Assembly: GCA_965222825.1 (NCBI GenBank)
Contig: OZ244964.1
Location: 1 to 64,000 of the forward strand
Source of the DNA: G965207335 sp965222825
Lineage (GTDB): Bacteria; Pseudomonadota; Gammaproteobacteria; PS1; Pseudothioglobaceae
Length of the DNA stretch: 64,000 nt
Reading direction: 5' to 3'
Shown here piece by piece: positions 9,721 through 18,298 of the stretch (position 1 is the stretch's first letter; every line of letters begins with the position of its first letter). The position numbers and the translations under genes were made by a program. Under the pieces are notes generated by a model. That model made no database searches. It had not been told where the DNA came from and saw only the letters and a list, made by a program, of their open reading frames with translations.

Positions 9721-10973
9721 ATATTCCTTTTGCACAAATATTACGCCCACAAAGTATCAAAGACTTTATTGGGCAAAAACACTTATTGGCTGATACATTA
9801 CCTTTGGCAAAAATAATAGCCAATAAATTATTGCATTCTATGATTTTATGGGGTCCACCGGGTGTTGGTAAAACTACACTAGCAAACTTAATTACTGATA
9901 ATTGTGATTATAAACTTATTAAATTATCTGCTGTTAGTGATGGCACTAAAAAGTTAAGAGAGGCTATACAAATTGCCAAAGATTACCAAAAACTTGCTAA
10001 ACATTTAATATTATTTGTTGATGAAGTGCATAATTTTAATAAAACTCAGCAAGATATTTTATTACCCTTTATGGAATCAGGCTTGATTATATTTATTGGT
10101 GCAACTACTGAAAACCCTGCTTTTGCTATTAATAAGGCATTATTATCTAGACTTAAAGTATATATTTTAGAAGCACTTAGTAATGATGATTTAGCATTAA
10201 TTTTAAAAAGAGCATTAACTGTAATAAAACCAAAAATTACAATAACAGACAAGGCTAAAAAACAAATTATAATCTCATCAGACGGCGATGCTAGAAGATT
10301 ATTAAATTATTTACAATTATTAGTAAATGCTGATATTTATAATATTACTACGGATGATTTGCAATTAATTTTACAAGATAGAGTTATTGATTTTAATAAT
10401 GATATTGATGTTTTTTATCAGCAATTATCAGCATTTCATAAGTCCGTAAGAGGATCATCGCCTGATGGGGCACTATATTGGTATGCAAGAATGCTACAAG
10501 CAGGCTATGATGCTAAAGTTATCGCAAGGCGTTTATTGGCTATTGCCTCAGAAGACATAGGCAATGCTGACCCTAGAGCGTTAGAAATTTGTTTAAATGC
10601 TTGGGATATTTATCATAGAGTTGGTGATAAAGAAGGACATAGAGCAATAGCCCAAGCGGTTATTTATTGTGCTATTGCCTCGAAGAGTAATGCAGTATAT
10701 TTAGCATTTAATTCTGCTATGTGTGATGCACAAAAAGAGCCCCATTTAAGTGTGCCTAAACATTTATGTAATGCTAATGACAAACTTAGTGAAAAATTAG
10801 CAAGAGGTGTTGGCTATCGTTATGCCCACAATGAAAAAGATGCTTATGCTAGAGGGCAAAAATACTTTCCAGATGAGATTGATAATAGGGAGTATTATCA
10901 GCCCACAAACAGAGGTTTAGAGGCAAAAATAGTAAAAAGATTAAAACAATACAAAAAATGGGATAATAGTTGA
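9717..10973 (+). CDS. rarA: Replication-associated recombination protein A (MgsA/RarA AAA+ ATPase)
   Basis: This 418-residue AAA+ protein of the clamp-loader clade acts at stalled forks. The start is typical (PFAQILRPQSIKDFIGQKHLL). Walker A is WGPPGVGKTTLANL (about residues 44-57), Walker B LILFVDEVHNFNKTQQD, and sensor 1 FIGATTENPAFAIN. The C-terminal MgsA domain has FHKSVRGSSPDGALYWYARML and ARRLLAIASEDIGNADP. Length matches the family. It is translationally coupled to apbE upstream (ATGA overlap) and followed after 25 bp by crcB. Confidence 0.96.
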   Translation: MNIPFAQILRPQSIKDFIGQKHLLADTLPLAKIIANKLLHSMILWGPPGVGKTTLANLITDNCDYKLIKLSAVSDGTKKLREAIQIAKDYQKLAKHLILFVDEVHNFNKTQQDILLPFMESGLIIFIGATTENPAFAINKALLSRLKVYILEALSNDDLALILKRALTVIKPKITITDKAKKQIIISSDGDARRLLNYLQLLVNADIYNITTDDLQLILQDRVIDFNNDIDVFYQQLSAFHKSVRGSSPDGALYWYARMLQAGYDAKVIARRLLAIASEDIGNADPRALEICLNAWDIYHRVGDKEGHRAIAQAVIYCAIASKSNAVYLAFNSAMCDAQKEPHLSVPKHLCNANDKLSEKLARGVGYRYAHNEKDAYARGQKYFPDEIDNREYYQPTNRGLEAKIVKRLKQYKKWDNS

Positions 10974-10998
10974 ATAGATTATTAAAATAGGATAATAA

Positions 10999-11367
10999 AT
11001 GAAGGTATTACTGATAGCAATAGGTGGTATATTTGGTGCACTAAGTCGTTATTACTTAGTGCTACTAGTAGAATTTTTTAATAAAAGTTCCGCTTTAGGG
11101 GTGCTATCAGCTAATATTTTAGCATCATTTATAGCTGGTATTGTTTTTGTTGTTGTTATTGAAAAACATCTATCAGAACTAATTGCTTTGTTGTTATTGG
11201 TAGGATTTGCAGGCTCATTTTCAACTATGAGTGCCTTATCATTAGAAGCAGTGCAAATGTTTTATTCTGGTGATTATATTAAGGCTTTTTCTTATATGTT
11301 TATTAGTCTTTTTTGCTCCATAGCAGCAACATTTGTCGGTGTTATTATTGGTCGTAATTTTATTTAA
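10999..11367 (+). CDS. crcB: Fluoride ion transporter CrcB (Fluc)
   Basis: This 122-residue protein has four predicted membrane helices and the family signatures GGIFGALSRYYL, LSANILASFIAG and GFAGSFSTMSALSLEA. The last is the canonical GFxGxxTTFST-like pore motif in variant form. It exports toxic fluoride as a dual-topology dimer. It lies 25 bp downstream of rarA. No fluoride riboswitch is recognisable in the short gap, so it is probably expressed from the operon. Confidence 0.93.
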   Translation: MKVLLIAIGGIFGALSRYYLVLLVEFFNKSSALGVLSANILASFIAGIVFVVVIEKHLSELIALLLLVGFAGSFSTMSALSLEAVQMFYSGDYIKAFSYMFISLFCSIAATFVGVIIGRNFI

Positions 11368-11399
11368 AAAATAACGAGCTTCAACCTCTATCCTCTGGT

Positions 11400-11484
11400 T
11401 GGTGCCGAAGGTCGGATTCGAACCGACACAGCTTACGCTACAGCCCCCTCAAGGCTGCGTGTCTGCCAATTTCACCACTTCGGC
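11400..11484 (-). tRNA. tRNA-Leu (anticodon GAG)
   Basis: The reverse complement folds as a class II tRNA. The acceptor is GCCGAAG/CTTCGGC with discriminator A and an encoded CCA (11400-11402). The D arm has the Leu-type GTGAAATTGGCAGA. The anticodon stem CAGCC/GGCTG encloses loop TTGAGGG, giving anticodon GAG. There is a long variable arm (TAGCGTAAGCT) and the T arm GTCGGTTCGAATCCGAC. Lying downstream of secG on the same strand is the common gammaproteobacterial arrangement. Confidence 0.97.
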
Positions 11485-11533
11485 ATATAGCTTGAGATTG
11501 TTACACGGCAACCAAAAATGCTAAAAATAACAA

Positions 11534-11881
11534 TTATTCAGGTATAACGCCTAATTTATTATCTTTAGTATCTGTTTTAGAGCTTGGTTTGATATTATCT
11601 TGCTTACTTGTATTTGTTTCATTAATAAATTCTGTTGGCTCATTAAAACTAACATTTGATGCCAAAAATGCTAATGATAAACTAGTAGTAAAAAAGAGTA
11701 TTGCTAGCCACGAAGTTAATTTATATAAAAAAGAATTAGCTCCAGTAGCACCAAATACCGAACCTGATGAGCCACTACCAAAAGCAGCCCCAGCATCAGC
11801 ACCTTTTCCTTGTTGCACTAGAATTAGTGCAATTAACCCTATGGCTAGCAAAACATGAATTGTTAAAATAATAGTAAACAT
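11534..11881 (-). CDS. secG: Preprotein translocase subunit SecG
   Basis: This 115-residue inner-membrane subunit of SecYEG has two membrane helices flanking the signature LVQQGKGADAGAAFGSG and SGSVFGATGANSFLYKLT. The charged, probably disordered tail ends DTKDNKLGVIPE. I choose the ATG at 11881 (MFTIILTIHV) rather than an upstream TTG at 11893, because the ATG overlaps the tpiA stop as TAATG, a classic coupling arrangement, and matches the usual SecG N-terminus. tRNA-Leu follows. Confidence 0.94.
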   Translation of the reverse strand: MFTIILTIHVLLAIGLIALILVQQGKGADAGAAFGSGSSGSVFGATGANSFLYKLTSWLAILFFTTSLSLAFLASNVSFNEPTEFINETNTSKQDNIKPSSKTDTKDNKLGVIPE

Positions 11882-12621
11882 TAGCTTTGACAAATTTGTA
11901 AGAAATCAGTAGCATTTAGTGAAGCACCGCCCACTAATCCACCGTCTATATCACCACAGGCAAATAATTCTTTACTATTGGTGCTATTAACACTACCGCC
12001 ATAGAGTATTGATATAGATTGTGCTATATTTTTATCATTATTTGCTATTAATTTTCTAATAAAATTATGCACACTCTGTGCTTGTGCTGGAGTTGCTGTT
12101 TTGCCTGTGCCAATAGCCCATATAGGCTCATAAGCAATAATCATATTATTAAAAACACTAATACCCAATTTGTCTATAATAAAGTTTATTTGCTTAGATA
12201 TTACAGTTTCTGTTTGCTTATCCTCTCTTTGCGCTAATGACTCACCAACACATAGTATAGGAATTAAATCGGCATTTTGTGCAGAGGTAATTTTTTTGGC
12301 AACTATTTTATCAGTTTCTCCATATAATTCCCGCCTTTCAGAATGCCCAACAATAACATACCTAGCACCGCAATCAACTAACATACCAGCACTTACCTCT
12401 CCCGTAAATGCACCTTTTTGGTTATAGTTAATATTTTGAGCACCTAAACTAATACTACTATCTATAATATCTGCTACTTGTGTTAAATATGGATATGGTG
12501 GACAAACTATTACATTAACATTGTTATTATTTAAACCTGCAATTATATTTGCTAACAATAACTTAGTATCATTTTTATTGCCATTCATTTTCCAATTACC
12601 AGCAACTGTTAATTTACGCAT
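11881..12621 (-). CDS. tpiA: Triosephosphate isomerase
   Basis: This 246-residue glycolytic/Calvin-cycle isomerase interconverts dihydroxyacetone phosphate and glyceraldehyde 3-phosphate. The start is set at MRKLTVAGNWKMNG because the substrate-binding Lys motif NWKMNG must sit near the N-terminus; about 18 further in-frame codons upstream are not typical. Catalytic His is in YVIVGHSERRELYGE, catalytic Glu in IIAYEPIWAIGTG, and the phosphate loop is ILYGGSVNSTN...GGLVGGASL. All are intact. It overlaps secG by 1 bp. Confidence 0.97.
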   Translation of the reverse strand: MRKLTVAGNWKMNGNKNDTKLLLANIIAGLNNNNVNVIVCPPYPYLTQVADIIDSSISLGAQNINYNQKGAFTGEVSAGMLVDCGARYVIVGHSERRELYGETDKIVAKKITSAQNADLIPILCVGESLAQREDKQTETVISKQINFIIDKLGISVFNNMIIAYEPIWAIGTGKTATPAQAQSVHNFIRKLIANNDKNIAQSISILYGGSVNSTNSKELFACGDIDGGLVGGASLNATDFLQICQS

Positions 12622-12926
12622 AATTTGTTCTAAATAAAGTCGCCATATTTTACGGATATTAACAGACAAAAGCAAATATATTACAATATTACTATTCTAC
12701 TTGATTATTATCAGTTAAAAAATATGAATATAGTTATACGCTAAAATGCTAAATTAGTGTAGATACTGGGTTTCAAATTTAAATAACAAAATAAATAATT
12801 ATATTACGCAGGAATTTTTGAATTTTTGCTAGGCATTTGCTAAGTGAGTGAAGAAGTTTAGTCTTCCTAAATGAGCGAAATGAGCGAAGTAAATAACAAC
12901 TCAAAAAACAAAAAATAACAAGTAAT

Positions 12927-13014
12927 TGGTGGAGAGACTGGGATTTGAACCCAGGGAGGGTTACCCCTCGTCGGTTTTCAAGACCGGTGCATTCAGCCGC
13001 TCTGCCATCTCTCC
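12927..13014 (-). tRNA. tRNA-Ser (anticodon UGA)
   Basis: The reverse complement is a class II tRNA. The acceptor is GGAGAGA/TCTCTCC with an encoded CCA (12927-12929). The D arm is GGCAGAGCGGCTGAATGC. The anticodon loop CTTGAAA (anticodon TGA) is closed by CGGT/ACCG, and the outermost pair of that stem is C/A mismatched. It has a long GC-rich variable arm and the T arm CTGGGTTCAAATCCCAG. The discriminator base reads as A, whereas serine tRNAs usually have G at this position. Confidence 0.96.
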
Positions 13015-13045
13015 AAGTGATAATATGATACATTAGTTAATATGT

Positions 13046-13074
13046 GAACATAAAATAATTATTTAAAGTATAAT
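13046..13074 (+). promoter_or_regulatory. Candidate promoter for rpmB-rpmG
   Basis: A perfect TATAAT lies at 13069-13074, 34 bp before the rpmB ATG, with only a weak -35-like TGTGAA further upstream. The gap between the tRNA-Ser 5' end and rpmB is short, so rpmB transcription probably starts here. Confidence 0.35.
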
Positions 13075-13107
13075 TATCTTTTTTTGAATTATTATGAGGA
13101 TATTATA

Positions 13108-13344
13108 ATGGCAAAAGTATGTCAGGTAACTGGAAAGAAACCTATTTTTGGTAATAATGTATCTCATGCACACAATAAAACTCGTAGGCGTTTTTATCCA
13201 AATTTACATACGCATCGTATTTGGGTTGAAAGTGAAAATCGTTTTGTAAAAATTAAAACTACCAGTAAGGGATTAAAAATTATTGACAAAAAAGGTATTG
13301 ATGAAGTTCTTGCTAAAATGCGCTCCCGTGGTGAGAAAATATAA
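13108..13344 (+). CDS. rpmB: 50S ribosomal protein L28
   Basis: This 78-residue protein has the canonical MAKVCQVTGKKP start, NNVSHAHNKTRRRF, PNLHTHRIWVES and the C-terminal GIDEVLAKMRSRGEKI. I use the ATG at 13108 because a GAGGA Shine-Dalgarno sequence (13096-13100) precedes it by 7 bp and all L28 proteins begin here. rpmG follows after 14 bp. Confidence 0.98.
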   Translation: MAKVCQVTGKKPIFGNNVSHAHNKTRRRFYPNLHTHRIWVESENRFVKIKTTSKGLKIIDKKGIDEVLAKMRSRGEKI

Positions 13345-13358
13345 ATATATAGGTAAAT

Positions 13359-13514
13359 ATGAGAGAGAAAATTAAATTAGTATCTAGTGCTGGCACAGGG
13401 CATTTTTATACTACTACTAAAAATAAAAAACTTAATTCTCAAAAATGGGAAGTGAAAAAATACGACCCAAAAGCAAGAAAACATGTAGCCTACAAAGAGG
13501 CAAAAATTAAGTAG
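13359..13514 (+). CDS. rpmG: 50S ribosomal protein L33
   Basis: This short 51-residue gene has MREKIKLVSSAGTGHFYTTT, then KNKKLNSQKWEVKKYDPKARKH and AYKEAKIK at the end, matching the bacterial L33 family in length and sequence. The zinc-binding Cys pairs seen in some L33 proteins are absent, so this is the Cys-less form. It forms the conserved rpmB-rpmG operon, with an AGG at 13351-13353 as a weak ribosome binding site. Confidence 0.97.
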   Translation: MREKIKLVSSAGTGHFYTTTKNKKLNSQKWEVKKYDPKARKHVAYKEAKIK

Positions 13515-13564
13515 TTCCCAACTGCCAACCTGTAATAAACTTTATTACAAAATATTTTTTAATA

Positions 13565-14146
13565 ATGAATACCGCATTAAAAATTATTCTAGTAGATGAA
13601 AATACTGGTCGTTCTGCTATTTTAAGGCGTGCATTACAAGACAAGGGGCATGAGGTAATTTGCCGTATGGATAATAGCGATAATTTATCTAATAGCAATG
13701 AAATCACCCACGCTGATGTTATTATAGTTAATTCTGATATTCCTGATGATGATATTTTTGCTAATTTAAGTGCTATTAATAAAGTTAAACCCAAACCTAT
13801 AGTAATGTTTACCGAAAAAAGCAACTCACAAATGGCTGGAGAGGCAATTAAATCAGGGGTAAACGCCTATATAGTAGATGGTTTAGAAGGTAGTAGAGTT
13901 CAACCTATTATTGATGTTGCTATTGCTAGGTTTAGAGAATTTCAGGCGTTAAAAGATGAGCTTGATAATACCAAAAATCAACTAGCAGAAAGAAGATTAG
14001 TAGAAAAAGCCAAAGGTATACTAATGGAGCATAAAAAAATTAGTGAAAATGAGGCTTATAAAACATTACGCAATATGGCTATGAATAAAAATAAACGCAT
14101 AGCAGAAGTAGCAGATGATGTTATTAGTGTTTTTGGTTTGTTGTAA
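13565..14146 (+). CDS. ANTAR-domain antitermination regulator, NasT/AmiR-like
   Basis: This 193-residue protein has an N-terminal receiver-like domain (about 1-120), a coiled-coil linker (ALKDELDNTKNQLAERRLVEKA) and a C-terminal ANTAR RNA-binding domain (about 129-190) with the signature KAKGILMEHKKISENEAYKTLRNMAM. ANTAR proteins bind paired hairpins in leader RNAs and prevent termination. The receiver's usual acceptor position appears as Asn in VIIVNSDIP (N56), so signalling may not depend on phosphorylation, as in several ANTAR pseudo-receivers. No nitrate-assimilation genes are adjacent. The next gene on the same strand is a soluble Cache/PDC sensor, a plausible partner. Confidence 0.88.
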   Translation: MNTALKIILVDENTGRSAILRRALQDKGHEVICRMDNSDNLSNSNEITHADVIIVNSDIPDDDIFANLSAINKVKPKPIVMFTEKSNSQMAGEAIKSGVNAYIVDGLEGSRVQPIIDVAIARFREFQALKDELDNTKNQLAERRLVEKAKGILMEHKKISENEAYKTLRNMAMNKNKRIAEVADDVISVFGLL

Positions 14147-14445
14147 TTTAATCTTGAAAATAAAAACTAACTATTTTTTATAGTAATCTGCATTCATTAG
14201 ATAAAAATAATCATAAAAAATCTATAATACGCATGGCATTACTTTTTAGTATTTAGTATAGCCAAGGAGTGGATGCTAATCTTGCTTACAGATTTTACCT
14301 ACGACTTTTAAGGATGTCCTAAGAATATACCACCCTTTATCCAGATCGTTAATTTAGACAATGTTAATCATACAAGGCTTTTGAATTGCTAAAAAGCAGA
14401 GCCTCCATTTGTGAATAATAGTAATATTTATGTTAAAATTAATGT
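14147..14445. other. Intergenic region with dispersed-repeat fragment and leader of the PDC gene
   Basis: No gene is seen in this 299-bp gap. It contains CAAGGCTTTTGAAT (from 14373) within a 23-bp segment nearly identical to 31242-31264, and CAGAGCCTCC (14394-14403), which resembles the ends of the MITE family seen elsewhere. The last 40 bp are AT-rich and may carry the promoter of the downstream gene. Confidence 0.5.
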
Positions 14446-15366
14446 ATGGAATTTACAAAATTAGTTAAACAACAAAAAGAGTTTTTAAGTTATCAACTTG
14501 AAAATAGTTTAAAACACTTAGCACAAAAATGTTTTTTACATCTGGGCGATAAAAATACCTTAAATAAATTATTATTTGATTATTTAGAGCAATGCACTTA
14601 TGCTAACTTAGCTTATGTGGTAGATAATACAGGAATACAAATTAGTGCTAATATTAAAAGACAGCTTATACTAGAGGATTTTTATGAACAAGATTTATCA
14701 AATAGGCCTTTTTATAAATTGGTAAACAAAGATAATCAGTTTTACTTATCGCAAACCTATATATCAACTGCCACATTAAAACCTTGTATTAGTGTTGTGC
14801 ACGCTATTTGCCAACAAGATACTTTTTATGGTTTAGTCGTATTAGATTTAAACCTAGAAAAATTACCGCTACTAACACAATACATACCACATGATAATTG
14901 GCAACAAATAAAAGGCGACCCTGCTATTCGTGCTAATTTATTTAATCAACAACGAGTGCAATCTGTTGTTTATGACTCTATTGATACTGTGCATGATATT
15001 GCTATTGAATTATTGTGTGAATTAGATATATTTCAAATTAAAATACATTATTCTAGTTCAAGAGCTAGTATTTGGACTTATAGCGACCCTTATAACTACC
15101 ATATTTATATGTTAGATGAAATTACTAGCCCTGATATTTGTCTTTTATATCCTAAAAATAATAATAAAAAAAATTTAATAACCAAAAAACAAGTAAAAAA
15201 AGTATTCAAGCAATTTAAATACTTACGATTTATGGATAAAAATCTATACCTAAGAACTGGCAGTATAAATGTTATAAGCACTATGATAGGTTTAGGATTT
15301 TCTTGTGATGGCAACCATTACTTAACAACTGATGATTTTCTAAAAAATATTGATAATTTCTACTAA
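14446..15366 (+). CDS. Soluble PDC/Cache sensor-domain protein
   Basis: This 306-residue protein has no signal peptide or membrane helix. A Cache/PDC-like ligand-binding domain is visible at about residues 55-160: YVVDNTGIQISANI, then DLSNRPFYKLV, FYLSQTYISTATLKPCISV and GLVVLDLNL. The second half has a conserved block, QIKGDPAIRANLFNQQRV, SIDTV, and KIHYSSSRASIWTYSDPY, that I recognise as recurring in PDC-sensor proteins of sulfur-oxidising gammaproteobacteria. No output domain (kinase, GGDEF or HTH) is present. The neighbour upstream is the ANTAR regulator, suggesting a sensor-antiterminator pair, but that is inference. Confidence 0.75.
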   Translation: MEFTKLVKQQKEFLSYQLENSLKHLAQKCFLHLGDKNTLNKLLFDYLEQCTYANLAYVVDNTGIQISANIKRQLILEDFYEQDLSNRPFYKLVNKDNQFYLSQTYISTATLKPCISVVHAICQQDTFYGLVVLDLNLEKLPLLTQYIPHDNWQQIKGDPAIRANLFNQQRVQSVVYDSIDTVHDIAIELLCELDIFQIKIHYSSSRASIWTYSDPYNYHIYMLDEITSPDICLLYPKNNNKKNLITKKQVKKVFKQFKYLRFMDKNLYLRTGSINVISTMIGLGFSCDGNHYLTTDDFLKNIDNFY

Positions 15367-15420
15367 AATAAAGAATAGGCGCTGGTTATTTCCCCAACAC
15401 TAATACTGGGATTTTATGTT

Positions 15421-16869
15421 CTAATACTTCCAAAAAGATTTGTGTAATAATGCTATCAAGGTCAATATTTCTAAACGCCCTAATAGCATTGAGAAACTTA
15501 ATATCCATTTTGCGGCATCGTTTATACTTTGATAATGAAAAGCCACATCTCCCAAGCCTGGACCTAAGTTATTAATAGATGCAGTGGTTGCAGAAAATGC
15601 AGTAATGCCATCCAATCCAGTTATTAGTAATAAAATAAAAATAACTACAAATGACATTACATACAAGGCAAAAAATCCCCAAACAGAAGTTAGAGTATTG
15701 TCGTCTAAGGTTTTATTGTTTAGTTTAATATTAATTTGCACCCGAGGATGAATAAGTTTTCTAATCTCTCTCATTCCTAGTTTAAACATTAGTAAAATTC
15801 TCACTACCTTAATACCTCCACCTGTAGAACTAGCACAAGCACCAACAAAACTGGTAAGTATTAAAATAATTGGCACGCCAACTGGCCAATTATAAAACTT
15901 CTCAGATATGAAGCCTGTAGTTGTAGCAATAGATACAGTATGAAATACAGTGCTACGAATATTATCCCACACACTATCAAAATACTCTCTAGTTAGCATT
16001 ATTGAAAATACAACAACAATTAGTAGTAGTAATAATAATAAATATGCCTTTAATTCAGAATTTTTTAAATATACTGCAAAACTTTTTTTCTGAAATGCAA
16101 AGAAGTGTAAAGAAAAATTAATACCAGATAAAATCATAAATACTACCGCTATCATTTCAATAGTAGGTGAATTAAAATAACCTATACTATCGTCGTGAGT
16201 TGAAAATCCACCAATGGCAATAGTGCTAAAACTATGAGATATAGCATCAAATAAACTCATACCACCAATATAATAAGCACCAGCACAAAATATAGTAAAA
16301 ATAATATATATACGCCATAATATATTTGCTGTTTGGGCAATTTTTGGTTTAATTTTATCTTCTGAAATACTAGAATATTCAGCTTTATACATACCCATAC
16401 CGCCGATGCCAAGCAGTGGAAATATTGACACAAAAAATACAATAATACCCATACCGCCTACCCATTGTAGTTGGCAGCGATAATACAAAATAGATTTTGG
16501 ATAAGAATCTAAATTACTAAATATTGTTGCACCAGTGGTAGTAAGTGCTGACATAGCCTCAAAAAAAGCATCTGTAATTGATATATTAAATGTTGGGCTC
16601 AATAAAAATGGTAAGGACGCAAATAAACTAAGACTTAGCCAACATAGGACTACCAGTAAAACACTTTCACGAATTCTAAATTCTTTATTGCAACTGCGAA
16701 AAAATAGCCAAATAACAAAACCAGCTATTAGGGTAATAGCTAAACTATATAATAGATATGTAATTTGATTTTCTTGATAAATTAACTCAACCAAGATAAC
16801 AGGCAATAAGTTAAAGCTAAATATCATTAAGATTAAGCCTAAAACTTTTAATACTACTCTAATATTCAT
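15421..16869 (-). CDS. trkH: Trk potassium uptake protein TrkH
   Basis: This 482-residue K+ channel-like membrane subunit has many hydrophobic segments and the four pore-loop repeats. Filter-like stretches include ALTTTGATIFSNLD, AIGGFSTHDD, IATTTGFIS and SINNLGPGLGDV. The conserved GGMGIIVFFVSIFPLLGIGGMGMY is present. It is the last gene of a leftward cluster, 73 bp downstream of trkA, which encodes the NAD-binding regulator of the same system. The sequence is full-length. Confidence 0.95.
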   Translation of the reverse strand: MNIRVVLKVLGLILMIFSFNLLPVILVELIYQENQITYLLYSLAITLIAGFVIWLFFRSCNKEFRIRESVLLVVLCWLSLSLFASLPFLLSPTFNISITDAFFEAMSALTTTGATIFSNLDSYPKSILYYRCQLQWVGGMGIIVFFVSIFPLLGIGGMGMYKAEYSSISEDKIKPKIAQTANILWRIYIIFTIFCAGAYYIGGMSLFDAISHSFSTIAIGGFSTHDDSIGYFNSPTIEMIAVVFMILSGINFSLHFFAFQKKSFAVYLKNSELKAYLLLLLLLIVVVFSIMLTREYFDSVWDNIRSTVFHTVSIATTTGFISEKFYNWPVGVPIILILTSFVGACASSTGGGIKVVRILLMFKLGMREIRKLIHPRVQINIKLNNKTLDDNTLTSVWGFFALYVMSFVVIFILLLITGLDGITAFSATTASINNLGPGLGDVAFHYQSINDAAKWILSFSMLLGRLEILTLIALLHKSFWKY

Positions 16870-16942
16870 TGTTTATATTTTCAAAAAAATAGGTTTCAAA
16901 GAAAATAATGTTTACTAGCAAAGTTCATTCACAACCTATTTG

Positions 16943-18298
16943 TTAATGATTATTAAATAATTTAGCAATAATATGAGAATTCTTTACATCTGATATCAAT
17001 ATAACATGATCATTTTCTTCTACCTCAACATTACCTGATGCCATAATTACCTTATCTTCTCTTACTAGGCACCCTATTTTTGTTTTATTTGGTAGTTTAA
17101 TGTTTTTAATCATTTTATTTATAAATAGCGTATTATCTTTACTAACTATCATTTCAATAGCTTCATAATTACCTTGTAATTGGTAAACTATCATCGCTTC
17201 TTTGCGTCTAATATAAGATAAAAATTCACTAACTGTAACTTGATCTGGGGATACAACTATGTCAATGTATGGGCTTTGTCTTGCTAGGTCTTCATATACA
17301 TCTCGTTTTACTAATGCTACTGTTTTGTATGCTCCTAATTGTTTGGCTAAAATTGAGACAATAACATTTGTTTCATCAGAATTAGTCAGTGCTATAAATA
17401 AATCAGTGTTGTTAATACCTTCTTCTGATAACAATACTTCATCGGAAGCATTACCTTGTAGAACTGTGGAATAATTTAATTTATCGGCTACTTCTTTAAC
17501 TCGTTTTTCGTCTAACTCTATAATATGAATATTATATTTATGTTCTAATTCTATTGCTAAATTTAAACCAATAATACCCCCGCCTGCAATCATAATTTTT
17601 TTATATGGTTTATCTTTTATTCTAAACTCTCTTATAATTTTAGTAATACTTTTTTTCTCAGCTAAAAAATAAACCTCATCACCGTCTTCTACTATAGTGT
17701 CGCCATTAATAGCAATGGGTAAATCATTACGCATTATATGCACTATCCTAACATGAGTTTTGGGTAGATGCTGATGTAAATGTTTAATAGGAACTCCAAC
17801 AATAGGAGTGCCAGCAAACGCTCTAGTGCTAACTAAATTAACCAATCCATTCTCAAACTCTAACACCCTAGATGCACCTGGTGTCATAATAATAAGCATA
17901 ATAAATTGGGTAACAAGTATTTCAGGGGTAATTATAAAATCAATGGGTATGGCATTATTAGAAAACAATTCTTCTCTGTGTAAATAATCGGATGCACGAA
18001 TTCTAGATATTTTGTTAGCAACACCATAAAGAGTATGAGCTATTTGACACGCAATCATATTACATTCATCAGACTCAGTAACTGCTATTAATAAGTCCAT
18101 ATTAGCAATGTCAGCTGATTCTAAGGTTGTAGTATAAGAGGCTTTACCTATTACTAATCTAACATCTAAGCTTCTTTTAATTTCTGATAATTGTTTAGGG
18201 CTTTTATCAATAATTGTAATGCTATTTTCTTTATATCTTGTTAAATCTTTGGCTAAACTAGAGCCAACTTGTCCGGCACCTAATATTAAGATATTCAT
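16943..18298 (-). CDS. trkA: Trk system potassium uptake regulator TrkA
   Basis: This 451-residue cytosolic protein has two RCK halves: the first nucleotide-binding motif is LGAGQVGSSLAKDL (residues 5-18) and the second is AGGGIIGLNLAIELE. Each is followed by a TrkA-C domain (FAGTPIVGVPIKHL and VSKDNTLFINKMIKN). It regulates TrkH through NAD(H)/ATP binding. Its start overlaps the stop of the upstream response regulator by 4 bp (ATGA), coupling ntrYX to potassium uptake as in other proteobacteria. Confidence 0.96.
   Translation of the reverse strand: MNILILGAGQVGSSLAKDLTRYKENSITIIDKSPKQLSEIKRSLDVRLVIGKASYTTTLESADIANMDLLIAVTESDECNMIACQIAHTLYGVANKISRIRASDYLHREELFSNNAIPIDFIITPEILVTQFIMLIIMTPGASRVLEFENGLVNLVSTRAFAGTPIVGVPIKHLHQHLPKTHVRIVHIMRNDLPIAINGDTIVEDGDEVYFLAEKKSITKIIREFRIKDKPYKKIMIAGGGIIGLNLAIELEHKYNIHIIELDEKRVKEVADKLNYSTVLQGNASDEVLLSEEGINNTDLFIALTNSDETNVIVSILAKQLGAYKTVALVKRDVYEDLARQSPYIDIVVSPDQVTVSEFLSYIRRKEAMIVYQLQGNYEAIEMIVSKDNTLFINKMIKNIKLPNKTKIGCLVREDKVIMASGNVEVEENDHVILISDVKNSHIIAKLFNNH

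Noticed and set aside
10974..10998. Fluoride riboswitch before crcB
   Set aside because: The gap is only 25 bp, too short for the known structure.
12836..12893. Short direct repeats of TGAGCGAA and TGAGTGAA as a CRISPR-like array
   Set aside because: Only about three imperfect units without uniform spacers; there are no cas genes.
12779..13033. 84-codon minus frame over the tRNA-Ser region
   Set aside because: It overlaps tRNA-Ser entirely and shows no family similarity.
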